Made by a program: the position numbers and the translations under genes
Shown here: in pieces, positions 27,066-37,570 of the stretch
Numbering within the stretch: position 1 is the first letter of the stretch
Layout of the letters: the number at the start of each line of letters is the position of its first letter
Notes under the pieces: model-generated
Told to the model about the DNA's origin: nothing
The model's input: the letters and a program-made list of their open reading frames with translations, nothing else
Database searches by the model: none
Assembly: GCA_905221605.1 (NCBI GenBank)
Contig: CAJNDS010001446.1
Location: 1,551,315 to 1,591,314, forward strand
DNA: 40,000 nt
Source of the DNA: Symbiodinium natans
Lineage: Eukaryota; Sar; Dinophyceae; Suessiales; Symbiodiniaceae
Direction: 5' to 3'

Positions 27066-28049
27066 TAATTTTGGGTTTAGGGTTTAGGGTTTAGGGTTTA
27101 GGGTTTAGGGTTTAGGGTTTAGGGTTTAGGGTTTAGGGTTTAGGGTTTAGGGTTCTATGTTTACAAACCCAATGGAGTATTAGAATGCGATTTGCGTTCA
27201 GGCTCTAAGGGGAGTACAGCATCATGAGCCCTTCAAAAGCCTACGGTAAGCCTCCAACGCTTCGAGGGCTTAGGATTTAGGATTTGTGGGTTTAGGGCAC
27301 ATTGTGCTTGGAAGGCCGGGAGCAACCGAAATCCGCAGAACGACTTGGGGTAGCCTAAGCCCCAAACCCTAAACCCTGGTTGTTCCAAATGGCGCGGCCT
27401 CTTTGGTTCATCTTTGGGTGGAGACTCCAACAGGGTTTAGGGTTTAGGGTTTCGGGTTTAGGGTTTTTAGGGGCCCATGGCACCCTAAACCCGATCCCCA
27501 GGCGGCTTCGTTTTTCCCTACCCTGTAGCCCGGCGAGAGAAACGCATTGTTCCCTGAAGCTTTTCCCACCTTACTTGTGGTTTGGAGCACACTGGTTTAG
27601 GGTTTAGGATTTAGGGTTTAGAGGTTTAGGGTGTTTACAAGCCGGGGTCCTTTGTCCTCAAGCTTGCGCCGGGTGGATCTTGCACACGGCTCCCAGTTCA
27701 GCGCTCCCACATGCAGGCCCCACCCTTACTAAACCCTAAACTTGAAGCCCTACAAACCCTTCTGCAGCCTTACTCTGGTCAAGCCTTAGAAACCGCGCGG
27801 AAGTCAAGAATCGCATCTCGTTCCCCCTGAGAGGTTTAGGTCCCTGTCCCTCAGCCGTATATAAATCCCTTCTACACCCCGAGCCCTTCCACTTTGCGTG
27901 CGGGTTTTAGGGTTCAGAGTGTTCACCCTAAACCCTAAACCCTAAACCCTAAACCCTAAACCCTAAACCCTAAACCCTAAACCCTAAACCCTAAACCCTA
28001 AGCCCTCATGATCTGAGAAATCTGGGAGCCTCAGAAGCCCTGCAAACGC

Positions 28050-28135
28050 ATGGCGCGCCGCGTCTGGGGCCTCCTAGCCCAACGCCCAGCCACATCAAGG
28101 GAGTCAAACTTGGACCGAAGGACGTACCTCTGGAG
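28050..28135 (+). CDS. Possible exon, unidentified, two readings
   Basis: The island is bracketed by a CCCTAAA tract and a TTTAGGG tract. One reading starts at ATG 28050 with MARRVWGLLAQRPATS, a basic, Ser/Arg-rich, targeting-like N-terminus. The other begins after CGCCCAG at 28090 and reads HIKGVKLGPKDVPLE. Neither is recognised. Confidence 0.35.
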
Positions 28136-28399
28136 GGGTTTAGTGGTTCTTGGGGGTTTAGGGTTTAGGGTTTAGGGTTTAGGGTTTAGGGCTTTTTGCT
28201 CCAATTCTGGCCCTAATAGTCCCTTGAAAAGTCTTGAAAAGTGTCCCCAAGCCCAAGGGTCCAAGGGTGCAACCCGCAGCTTCTGGACCTTCCCATCATC
28301 AGGGTGTCACTTACTATTGTAATCACCTACAAAATGGTAGGTTTTGTGTTCTTAAGGTAATTCCTACCCCAAGCCTTGAATTCAATTGCAGCCCCGTAA

Positions 28400-30450
28400 A
28401 GTAGAACTGGTATGTTTGGGGCGGTAGCTTGGGTCATAGTTCTGGAGCGATCACACAACTCCAGGCTCTCCAATTCGCCACAGCCGGGCAGAACACATCG
28501 GCTGTGTGCGCGCAAGTCTGTTTCCTTCTCCGACAGCCAAGCTTCTGGCGCGGAAGCCATGTAGCCATCCCAAATTGCTGCTGCCGTCATTTTTGCGTCG
28601 TGCGTGCCATTCGTGCCCTCTTCCCTTCGCAGGCTCTGAGCCAGATCCACTGGCACCAATCCTCAACGACTCCGAGCCCGACAGAAGGTGCTTTGAGTGA
28701 GTACATGCTAAGTCGGATCGCGGTGCGCCGGTTCTTGCGCACGTGGCTCAACGGCTTGTGCGTGGCTCTCGCTTGGGTACACGTGCCATACAAATCCCGA
28801 CGAGCTGCAGGCAAAGGAAGTTGACCGCTGACTGTGCTGTTGCCTTCCATGGGCGGGTCGTATATACAGTCCACCCGCAACCACTCAACTGGCCGAGGTC
28901 TCTGTAGCGAGAACATTCTGTGCCTGTGTTTTGCTGGTCAAGAATTTGCTTTGTTCTTGAATGGAGACTTTGTCAGTGCTTGCCGCTTGACGGACCCGTC
29001 GGCGTTCCTGTGCAGATGCAGAAGCTGAGCTGGTTCTGCGTCGTGGAGACCAAGAACGTTTTTGCGTCGGAGAGTCGCCTAGCGCAGCTGTTCTGCCGGT
29101 CAACACCAACTTGAGCATCGGCTGCCTTCGATGGGCCCAGAGCCTGTGCACGTCTCACCAAGATATAGTCAATCCTGGTGTTTCTTCCTGCATGGGTAAA
29201 GGAGTGCTGCCGAAATTTCCAAGAGTTTAGGGGCACACAGATCTTGAGACTGCGCAATATCCAGCAGGTCCTGTGAGTCCCTTGCAACTTGGGTGTGACC
29301 CTCAGCGAGGGCTCCACACGGGCCGATCCACGGACGTGACTCACCAAGCTTAACATTCATATCTCCTGCAATTACCGGCATATTTCGGTGGGGCGCCTGG
29401 CTGATTGCCTGTCGAAGCTTTTTCCAGATTCGAGACCTGAGGGCATAGACCAATTCCGTGTTGGCGAACGAAATGGCCTTCTGGTACACAGCGCGTGAAG
29501 CTTTGTGTTGCAGGGAGCTCACTTTGGCGCGGAAGTGTTTGCGGAACAGCGTTGTCTGTCAGGTGCGCTCAGCATGTGCTGGCAGGGGGCGCAGCGCCGC
29601 GCGGAAAAGATGCCGAGGCAACGGCTGTGACAGCCTCCACTGCAGAAGTGCGTTCGGCGTTGCTAGTGCAGAACTGGGTCCTGGCTTGGATCCTTGTCTT
29701 CTGGCGCAGGTTCTGCAACGCTGCGTAAGCTCGTTGCACACGTCGGAACCGGAACGGATCCCAGAGAAGCAGAACAAGAGGGAACGTGCGACGTGGCAGA
29801 GCATGTCATGATCCTGAAAGACCGTTGGCTGCGGTTGAATTTGGATGGAGCTGCCGGCGCAGACGTGCCCAAACAGGCTGGACATGGCTGGGCAAGGGGA
29901 GCATCATCCACGCTCGCGCCAGAATTGTTGCGTGCCAAGAGCTGACAGTGGAAACCTTCGAGACATATATGTATATATACCGAACGCAGCATCGGCTTGA
30001 AGCCGCCGGCCCTCCGTATGCCCGAACTTTTGCGCTGTGGCTGGAGGCTGGAGGACGTGCAGCCGTGCAGCTGCTCGAGAAGCCGACAGCCATTTTCAAG
30101 CCGTGGGGCACCGTCGGCTGGTCAATCGCGCGGTCCCAACGAGCAGATCTACCGATGCGGACAAGACGAGGCTGTGCAAGAAGCAAGGCGTGCCTCGTAC
30201 AAAAGAAGCAGTCCAAGCTGTTACAGGAGCGCAATTGAATGGGCCTGACCAACGTTTGGCAACACGTGTTTTCTGACTTCTGTATTGCAAGCGCCGTTTC
30301 ACATAAAGACCCCCCGGGCCGCGTTTGTCTTCGCGCGGAGCTCCAAAAAAAGCCGACGAGCCGACTTGGGGCGGGGGGGGGAGAGGGGGCAAAAAAAGGC
30401 CCTCGCAAGGGGGGGGGGGGGGCGGCCAAAAACAACCTTAAAACAACCTT
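28400..30450 (-). mobile_element. Decayed non-LTR retrotransposon region
   Basis: About 2 kb nearly free of heptamer repeats, with overlapping frames on both strands. The minus strand carries an endonuclease-like domain in two frames (next entry). No reverse transcriptase motif was recognised. Borders are uncertain. A short alternating TATATG run lies near 29963. Confidence 0.5.
28973..29570 (-). pseudogene. LINE-type endonuclease fragment, frame-shifted
   Basis: Reading leftward, the first frame (29522 to about 29230) has SRIWKKLRQAI and PVIAGDMNVKLGE, like the GD-N strand of the endonuclease/exonuclease/phosphatase fold. The second frame (from about 29260 down) has SFTHAGRNTRIDYILVRRA, the family's IDY block. 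The two lie one frame apart, with the switch near 29235. A stop lies just upstream of the first frame. This is typical of an inactive LINE copy in a dinoflagellate genome. Confidence 0.65.
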
Positions 30451-30619
30451 GCGGGTGGGGGTCGAAAAAGAAAAACAATATCCCCTTTAGTAAACCCTAA
30501 ACAATTGGAAATTTTCATGTTCCTCCAACTTTTCGAACTTGGACACTTCCGGGTTCAGGGTTTTGTGTTCAGGCACCGTACGCATGTAGGCTCGGGATCG
30601 GAGGCGTTCATACAGCGAT

Positions 30620-31096
30620 AGGCAACATCTTCACAACGTCGTGGCAAAGGCTGCGCGCGTGATTTCGATCCTCGCGGTAAAAGGGCTTGCTTCTGCCGCC
30701 TTCCGGCCTTCGCGCCAGGGTCTGCTCGCCCAGCTCGCAGCATGCCTCTCGCAGCTGCAGGCGCGCTGGAAGCTCCCCAACTCAGCCCCCTAATGAAGGC
30801 GATGGCGCGATGTTGATGACGGGTGCACCCATGGACTCCGCAGCTCTTAAAGCCGGCGTTCTGTCTCACAGCCAACATAGCCTCTGAGGGTGTCGCGACT
30901 CTTGCCGACGATCACTGCGATTATTGCGGCCATCGGGCATGTGATCTCTTCGGTGCCAGCATCCCCGGCCCTGGGAAGTGCACACTTCGCCATGTTCAGC
31001 CTTGGCAAGAACGTGGGCGCTCGCGTGATGTCCAAGATGAACCCGGAAGATGCCATGATGGACGTCGAGGATGTGGTCAAGGCCTCCCAGCGCTGA
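30620..31096 (+). CDS. Unidentified 3' coding block, possibly multi-exon
   Basis: Three adjacent stretches have strong G/C third-position bias: AKAARVISILAVKGLASAAF (within 30620-30790), GDGAMLMTGAPMDSAALKAG (within 30799-30860) and a final frame 30890-31096 ending in TGA. The last includes LLPTITAIIAAIGHVISSV (hydrophobic) and NPEDAMMDVEDVVKASQR at its C-terminus. The frames do not join cleanly and the gap before 30890 is too short for a normal intron, so it may be a damaged gene. I do not recognise the protein. No heptamer repeats are near. Confidence 0.45.
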
Positions 31097-31478
31097 GCCT
31101 GATTAAATTTTCCCGTCTCTTGAGCATGCAGCGTACGTGCTGCGACCCAGTTTGTGAGTTTCAACGTTTGACAGTTGTTCAGACGGAAGCTGCCTTAGCT
31201 GCCCCCCTTAAGCCCACGGGCAGTTCTCTCGATTTTGGCCCCTTTTTTTGAGGATTTCCATTCTTGTGTGTTCTGTTTAGGGTTCAAAAGGTTTGGGTTG
31301 AGCGGTCGACCAGACCTCCAGGCAAGGTTTGAGAGCCCGAAATACCCTCAACCGTCCAATCTAGGGCTTAGCTCTACACCCGATTTCTGCTGCTTGCCTT
31401 GAGTTATAGGGTTCTCGAAGGGGGGTGTCAAGGGGGGTATACAACCCTAAACCCTAAACCGTAAACCCGAAACCCCCT

Positions 31479-31607
31479 ATGATTGAGGTGCTGCTTCTGC
31501 TTTCGTCGTCCGGAGCCCTGGCCTTCATCTTGCGTTCCCTTGAAACTGCCGACGAATCATCCATGTCAAGAACTCCAACCTGCTATGTCAAGAGCCTAAG
31601 GGTTTAG
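31479..31607 (+). CDS. Possible first exon with hydrophobic N-terminus
   Basis: ATG at 31479 opens MIEVLLLLSSSGALAFILRS, then ETADESSMSRTP, in a unique island bracketed by CCCTAAA-type repeats and TTTAGGG repeats. The start looks like a signal peptide or membrane anchor. A GT donor at 31587 is possible. Confidence 0.35.
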   Translation: MIEVLLLLSSSGALAFILRSLETADESSMSRTPTCYVKSLRV

Positions 31608-31739
31608 GCTTTCTGAGGTTTAGGGCTTCGTTTAGGGTTTAGCGTTTAGGGTTTAGGGTTCCAGGCCTCGGGTTTGAGCCCTGAGGGAAGGGTAGTTTCG
31701 GCACATTTTTTTTGGGGGTTCGGGTTTGGGTTTGGGTTT

Positions 31740-31915
31740 GTGGTGGGGGTGGGGGGTGGGGGGTGGGGGGGGGTGGGGGGGGGTGGGGGGGGGGGGGGGG
31801 GGGTGGGGGGGGGGGGGGGGGGGGTGGGGGGGGGGGGGGGGGGGGGGGTGGGGGGGGGAGGGGGGGGGGGGGGGGGGTGGGGGGGGGGGGGGGGGGGGTG
31901 GGGGGGGGGGGGGGT
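31740..31915. repeat. G-rich run with interspersed T
   Basis: About 175 bases of almost pure G with single Ts and one A. It produces meaningless poly-Gly and poly-Pro frames. A similar stretch is at 38155-38250. Confidence 0.98.
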
Positions 31916-32099
31916 TGTGGAAAAACCCTGAAAACCCGAATTGATACCCTAAAACGCTAAACACCTAAACCCTAACTAACCTCAAACCCCCTAGAACCTA
32001 TAAAAACCTCTTTTTGAGAAGGAGGCCAGTGTCTTACTGTCAGGGGTCCAGGTCTACCAGTTCAACCCACCCGGCCAGGGGCCCTCTCGGCGAAGAGAC

Positions 32100-33320
32100 G
32101 TGCAAGGAGGCCAGGGGTTTAGGGTTTCGGGTTTAGGGCTTAGGGCTTGGGGTTTAGGGTTTAGGGTCTAGGGTCTAGGGTTTAGGGTTTAGGGTTTAGG
32201 GCTTACAGTAGGGTTTTGGGTTGATGGAGTTTGGGGGTTCTTGCGGTGCATCGACTTGTTGAAGTTGCCGATAGCGAGGACTTCATTGGGGGGCACTTCT
32301 TCTCTAAACCCTAAACCCTAAACCCTAAACCCTAAAACCTAAACCCTAAACCCTAAACCCGCAAGGTCCAGGATCAGTGTGCCAAGCTGTTCTGTTTCTA
32401 CAGGGTTTAGGGTTTAGGGTTTAGGGTTAGGGTTTAGGGTTTAGGGTTTAGGGTTTAGGGTTTAGGGTTTAGGGTTTAGGGTTTAGGGTTTAGGGTTTGA
32501 CCGTCAGAGGTGCCTGGGACCTTCCTTTCTAGACGGTGTGGGGGTTTGGGCTAAACCCTAAATCCTAAACCCCCTAAAGCCTGAAAGCCCAAAAAGACCC
32601 AGACTCCTAGCCAACCTGCCACCCACAACGTGGGGCCTTTTCGGATCCAGGCCGGTGAGATTTTGGAAACCCTAAGCAGTTGTGGGTTTAGGGTTCGGCT
32701 TGGCTTGACTTAGGGCTTAGGAGGGTCGCAGGCTTCATTGTGGTTTTTTAAGGTTGTCGAGGGTATGTTTAGAGCATATAGGGCGGGTTTAGGGTTTAGG
32801 GTTTTCGGTTTGGGGTTTGGGGTTTAGGGTTTAGGATTTCGGGCAGAAAGTGTAGGGTGTAGGGCAGAAGTCCCAACTCTTGACGCATCATCCCCAAGCG
32901 CGACAGGGCGTTTGCGCGGCTGCTGACACTTCCGGGATACGATGGTGGGAGGCCTGCGGGCTGTGTAAGGTTTGGGGTTTAGAGTTTAGTGTTTAGGCTC
33001 TGGGGTTTGGGGTTCAAGGTTTAGGGTTTAGGGTCTAGGGTTAGGGTTTAGGGTTTTGGGATATGGGTTTGGGGTTTAGGGTTTCGCGCAATTTTGGTTC
33101 ACTTCGGGGAGGACTTCTTGCAGGCATTCTGGGTCCTCTAGGGTTGAGGGGTTTAGAAAGTTTGTGTGGGTGCGTCTCAACCCCTAAACTCACAGGTTTC
33201 CCTACTACTTACGATAAAACCCCTGAACCACCGAAACCCCCTAAACCCTAAACCCTAAACAACGCACCGAACCCCAAACCCTAAACCCCAAATCCTATTC
33301 CTAAACCTTAAAACCCCAAA
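32100..33320. other. Alternating heptamer tracts and short islands
   Basis: TTTAGGG tracts (32115-32200, 32402-32498, 32785-32840, 32995-33085) and CCCTAAA tracts (32305-32360, 33240-33290). The island at 32360-32400 (VQDQCAKLFCFYR after CGCAAG) and the minus-strand reading of 32243-32305 (EVPPNEVLAIGNFNKS) could be exons but are too short to assign. Confidence 0.35.
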
Positions 33321-33766
33321 CCCGACGCTCTCATGCTAACAAAGGGGGGACAGCCTCCAGTAAGTGACACGAGAAGTGCCTCCACATTCCCGCCAAGGGG
33401 CCAAATTGGGGCTCCCCCGCTGAGGCGGTATGCCCTCTGATGCTTAAGGACGATCCCTAAACACTATGACCCCCTAAACGCTACCCTAAACCCTAAACCC
33501 GAAACCCTAAACCCTAAACCCTAAACCCCAAACCCTAAACCCTAAACCCTACAGCCTAAACCCTCAACCCTAAACCCCCCCCCCTCTTCCCCCCCTTTTT
33601 CCCTCAACGCCCGCGAGCCGAGGATGCGGAGGCTGCAGCCTTCAGGATGCGCCAATGGGGTGTTTACTTGGAGGTTAACATGGTACGTATTATCCAATTA
33701 TAGCTGGGTAGTTTAGGTTTTAGGGTTTAGGGTTTGGGGTTTAGGGTTTAGGGTTTAGGGGTTTGG

Positions 33767-33888
33767 GGTACTTATTAACCAATGATGGCTGTACTTATGA
33801 CCCACTTATAAGCCTCTTAAGTGCCCTAATAGGGTTATAAGTCTAGTTCGAAGTACAGTTAATTGGTTAATAAGTGCCACGAACCTTC
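33767..33888. mobile_element. Hairpin element with long inverted arms
   Basis: The left arm GGTACTTATTAACCAAT and the right arm ATTGGTTAATAAGTGCC are complementary, with inner complementary segments (CTGTACTT and AAGTACAG; ACTTATAA and TTATAAGT). A degenerate left half lies at 33682-33710 (GGTACGTATTATCCAATTA). No ORF. Confidence 0.75.
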
Positions 33889-34320
33889 AAGTAGGGTGGT
33901 TGCAGTGGTTCGGGTGCTTTGTTTGAGGTTGCGTTAGAAGAGGAGTTAGTATCCTGAGAAGGTTACAGCTACATCACGCGCCAGGAGCCTCCACATAAGG
34001 CTTACAAATCTAAACGGCGTAGGGTGAACCAAAACCCTAAACCTTATAAACCCTAAACTTTATCAACCTGAAGCCTTAACGGCCTGCAATTTTTCGGCTC
34101 CAGTTTAGCGAGCGCCGCCTGAAAGGTTTTAAAAGTGAGACCTGCGCTTGTGCCCTCTGATTTGTTGTGGTGCTTGCCCTGACAGCGGACGAGACACAGG
34201 TGTTTTTTTCACAGAAGGCCGTACATTTGAGGGCGTTTCACACCTTCCAAGAGGGAGGCAATTGAAGGGGGGCGGCTCAGCCACCGTCATTACCGGCACT
34301 ATAGAGGTGTGCCTCCTGAA

Positions 34321-34518
34321 TCCTCCTTGACATTCCGGCGCCCGGCCGAAATTTTTCGAGCCGCCCTCATGATGTTCGGCTTGGAGATGGACGCCATGGA
34401 GGCCGCACCCCCCTCACGCATCTGCAAGTTTTATGCGGCCGCGCCCTCGGTGATCATCGATGGCATGCCCGAACCGCTTCCTAAGCCTTCCGCCCCAGCG
34501 CGAAGCCCTAAGCCTTAG
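34321..34518 (+). CDS. Unidentified coding exon
   Basis: An open frame with strong G/C third-position bias: RRPAEIFRAALMMFGLEMD, then AMEAAPPSRICKFYAAAPS and VIIDGMPEPLPKP, reaching TAG in heptamer-like sequence. The true exon probably ends earlier (GA donor near 34471). No family recognised. Confidence 0.5.
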   Translation, partial: SSLTFRRPAEIFRAALMMFGLEMDAMEAAPPSRICKFYAAAPSVIIDGMPEPLPKPSAPARSPKP

Positions 34519-34861
34519 CCCCTTCGCCCTAGAACCGAGACCCCAAGCCCCAAACCCTTCAGCCTAAGCCCGAAGCCCTCAACCCCAGCCCCGACCCTAA
34601 GCCAGGCTTCCGAGAGCAGTTCTCGGGTAGCAGCTGGAGCCCTTAGCCCTGAAGCCCTGGTCAGTTCTCTACATAGCAGGGACTCTGTTACGACAGGGAC
34701 CCCGAAAGGCCCGAAAGGGACCTGGCTTGGAGAACTCATCATCTCTAAACCCGCTAAGGCCCCCCCCTGAGCCCCTAAGCCTCTAAACCGACCCTGAACC
34801 CCTAAACCCAGCCCTAAACCCAAAACCCCTAAATCCTAAACCCTAAACCCTAGTACGGTCT

Positions 34862-35196
34862 GTGCTTCGGAATTCCCCTAAACCCTAAACCCTAAACCCT
34901 AAACCCTAAACCCTAAACCCTAAACCCTAAACCCTAAACCCTAAACCCTAAACCCTAAACCCTAAAGGGTTTTGTTGCTGAGGGCGTTGGGGCCCGACGA
35001 CCCTCAAGCCCGAAAGCAAGGCAGCCACCACCGCGTACCTTAGACCCTAGGTTGAGGGTTTAGGGTTTAGGGTTAGGGTTTGGGGTTTAGGGTTTAGGGT
35101 TTAGGGTTTAGGGTTTAGGGTTTAGGGTTTAGGGTTTAGGGTTTAGGGTTTAGGGTTTTGGGTTTAGGGTTTAGGGTTTAGGGTTTAATAAGGGAA
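34862..35196. repeat. CCCTAAA tract, 75-base island, TTTAGGG tract
   Basis: A CCCTAAA tract (34875-34966) and a TTTAGGG tract (35053-35188) flank an island that can be read as ALGPDDPQARKQGSHHR (34987-35035), with acceptor GCTGAG and donor GTACCT. The layout is like the known exons, but the peptide is unassigned. Confidence 0.6.
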
Positions 35197-35286
35197 CCGG
35201 AAGGTGTTCTGGGTGGTTCAGAGGCTCGTCGACATAATATTGCCCTATGCTACTACATTTCCATAACCCCGATTGGGGTGCATGAC

Positions 35287-35381
35287 TTGGGATGCTCCCC
35301 CTTACATTGACAGTCATGAAAAGGCATACTAGTACCCCTCATTATGATCCCTATTAAGGACTGTTAGTATAAGCGGGGAAC
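35287..35381. mobile_element. Family A inverted-repeat element (copy 6)
   Basis: Left TTGGGATGCTCCCCCTTA and right CCCTATTAAGGACTGTTAG, then AAGCGGGGAAC. The left arm has diverged (CATTGACAGTCATGAAAAGG). No target duplication is visible. Confidence 0.8.
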
Positions 35382-35422
35382 CCCTAAACCCTAAACCCTT
35401 TTGGGGTTCATTTGGGTCTCAG

Positions 35423-35484
35423 ACACGGCGGTTGCCCAGGTGGGAGAGTGCGACCGTGGCGCGTCATGCAGGCTTCGTGGACGA
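35423..35484 (+). CDS. Possible exon, unidentified
   Basis: After GGGTCTCAG the island reads TAVAQVGECDRGASCRLRG with high G/C at third positions, between CCCTAAA-type repeats. No family recognised. Confidence 0.35.
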
Positions 35485-36162
35485 AGATCCTAAAGCCCTA
35501 GAGCCTAAACCCTAAACCCCAAACCCCAAACCCTGGACCCTGAGAAGGTTCGGGGCTGAGGCTTGCTTCGTATTTCAGACACAGGTTTATCTGGGGGACC
35601 TTCTGAACCCTAAACCCTAAACCCTAAACCCTCAACCCTAAACCCTAAACCCCAAGCCCTAAACCCTAAACCCTAAACCCTAAACCCTAAACCCCAAGCC
35701 CTAAACCCTAAACCCCAACCTGAAGCCCGAGACTTAAACCCTAAACCCTAAAAACCTAAATCCCACTGTGCCCAACTCTCCGACCTCAACCCACCAAACT
35801 CTGAACCTTTAGGGTTTAGGGTATAGGGTTTAGGGTTTGGGGTATACGGTTTAGGGTTTAGGGCGTGGGGCAGGTCCAGGCGAAGTTCTTCTTTTTGCCC
35901 TTGTTTTTGTTACGGCTTTGGGATCTACAGCGTTGAAGACGAATGTCCTTTTGCCTCTATGACCACTATTTGCCTAAGCCTCCTTGTGCACACGCGCCAA
36001 GGTTTGTCCACTACCGACCGAATGAGGCGCACGGCCCTTGCCTTGCCCACTTCAAAGAACTTAGGGTTTAGGGTTTAGGGTTTAGGGTTTAGGGTTTAGG
36101 GTTTAGGGTTCAGGGTTCAGGGTTCAGGGTTCTGAAATACGCATGAGCCCGGACTTGCGCGA

Positions 36163-36276
36163 GGATGCCTGAACCCTAAACCCTAAACCCTAAACCCTAA
36201 ACCCTAAACCCTAAACCCTAAACCCTAAACCCTAAACCCTAAACCCTAAACCCTAAACCCTAAACCCTAAACCCGG
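36163..36276. repeat. CCCTAAA tract followed by a poly-G run
   Basis: About fifteen perfect heptamers, then a run of about 13 G and an acceptor-like TTAACAG. Confidence 0.97.
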
Positions 36277-36294
36277 GGGGGGGGGGGTTAACAG

Positions 36295-36354
36295 ATTCGC
36301 AGCCTGATGTTTGAGGACGGATCCCGGGTTGGCTCCGATTGTCTATTTTGTCGG
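36295..36354 (+). CDS. Possible exon, unidentified
   Basis: After TTAACAG it reads IRSLMFEDGSRVGSDCLFCR, bracketed by a CCCTAAA tract and a TTTAGGG tract. GT donors at 36328 or 36355 are both in phase. Confidence 0.4.
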
Positions 36355-36784
36355 GTTTAGGGTTTAGGGTCTAGGGTCTAGGGTTTAGGGTTTAGGGTTC
36401 AGGCTTTAGGGTTTAGGGATCAGGGTTTAGGGTTTAGGGTTCTCTTGTAAGCCCCTTGGAGCAACAGCTCGGAATCACAGATTCGATTCCCTGAGCCCTA
36501 CGATCCTACACATCCGACACGAATCAAACGACGAAGCCCAAAACTCTTTAGGATTTAGGGTTTCGGGTTTAGGGCCGGGCTTGGGGCTTGGGGCTTATAT
36601 AGGGCTTGGGGCTTAGGGTTCAGGGTTTAAACCCTAAAACCCAAACCCTCACCCTAAACCCTAAACCGCGAGTATCCACAGCGGCTACTGTAATGAGCCC
36701 AAAGCCCAATGCCCTAAGCCCCATGCCCTATGCCTTAAGCTCCATGCCCTAATGCTTCGGTAGGCTTGTGGGGTGTCCTGTCGG

Positions 36785-36881
36785 GGTCGGAATGATTACT
36801 AATAGTATTCCCGTATTGTCCCTCTATCAGTGTACCAGAATTACCCCCAAAACCCTATTCTAACTATTCAGGCCCCTATAT
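36785..36881 (-). mobile_element. Family E dispersed repeat (copy 3, inverted)
   Basis: Its complement runs from TATAGGGGCCTGAATAGTTA through GGGTTTTGGGGGTAATT and GGGAATACTATTAGTAAT to CATTCCGACCCC, matching the copy at 5631 over its full length. Confidence 0.75.
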
Positions 36882-36918
36882 TTCGGTTCTGTGTCGTTTC
36901 CTATCACGCCTGTTGCAG

Positions 36919-37005
36919 GGCCAGGGTGGAAACCGACTCGTATGCCCGACGTGTGCGAGCTTTGAGTGCAGATGCCCCTCGGCTGCAGACCCGACAGTTC
37001 ATGAG
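36919..37005 (+). CDS. Possible exon with paired cysteines, unidentified
   Basis: After CTGTTGCAG two frames are open. One reads RLVCPTCASFECRCPSAAD (four cysteines), the other VETDSYARRVRALSADAPR. The TTTAGGG tract follows at once. No family assigned. Confidence 0.3.
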
Positions 37006-37225
37006 GGTAGGGTCTAGGTTTAGGGTTTAGGATTTAGGGTTTAGGGTTTAGGGTTTAGGGTTTAGGGTTTAATTAGGCTTTAGGGTTTAGGGTTTAGGGT
37101 TTAGGGCTTAGGGTTTAGGGTTTAGGGTTTATCTACGGTTTGGGCGTGGCGGTAAGTCCGGCCCGAGTTGAGTCCAAAGTCCTACACCCGAAACCCAGGT
37201 CCAACAACCAAGCCCGAATCAATAT

Positions 37226-37370
37226 AGGGGCCTTAATGATTAGAATAGGTTTTTTTTTGGGGGGGGGTCATTATAGATTATAGTATATTCAAACTATATG
37301 GGTGGTTGTCAAAATTCTAGCCCCTTTTTGGATCTTTAAAAGGGATCGTGATTTTGACAACCACCCATAT
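37226..37370. mobile_element. Family E fragment and an adjacent long hairpin
   Basis: TATAGGGGCCTTAATGATTA resembles the start of family E. At 37296-37370, ATATGGGTGGTTGTCAAAAT and its perfect complement ATTTTGACAACCACCCATAT bracket a short loop with further pairing (CCCCTTTTTG and AAAAGGG). Confidence 0.75.
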
Positions 37371-37482
37371 TAAGCTGTTGCAAACGCTTCAGCAGCATGC
37401 TCTACCCTTTTCTCTGGTTGTTGCAAGCGTCCCTTATCAAGCCTGGGTTTAGGGTTTAGGGTTTAGGGTTTAGGGTTTAAGC

Positions 37483-37570
37483 CTTAGTAGCTGAGCGAGC
37501 ACACTTTCTACTTTTTGGGATACTGTAATCCCTATAGAACTGAGTGGGGCTTCTGAACTCAGCAGCTAAG
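37483..37570. mobile_element. Family C inverted-repeat element (copy 2)
   Basis: Left CTTAGTAGCTGAG and right CTCAGCAGCTAAG are near-perfect inverted repeats. AAGC flanks both sides (37479-37482 and 37571-37574), a 4-base target duplication. The interior matches copy 1 at 16676 (CACTTT, ACTTT-TGGG, TACT-TAA, CCTATAGAACT). Confidence 0.9.

Larger units (their letters stand above)
26202..28330. other. Region of heptamer tracts with unassigned islands
   Basis: Perfect TTTAGGG tracts (26634-26714, 27075-27152) and CCCTAAA tracts (26945-26992, 27925-28000) separate short unique islands. At 26640-26730 G-strand and C-strand tracts abut. Two islands are listed as possible exons; the rest show nothing I can support. 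Confidence 0.5.

Noticed and set aside
31653-31964. Proline-rich and glycine-rich frames across 31.7-31.9 kb
   Set aside because: They come from an almost pure G run and are open in several frames, as expected from composition.
36460-36510. Possible tRNA because of GATTCGATTCCC
   Set aside because: The stem and loop lengths do not fit a T arm and no acceptor stem or D arm could be found.
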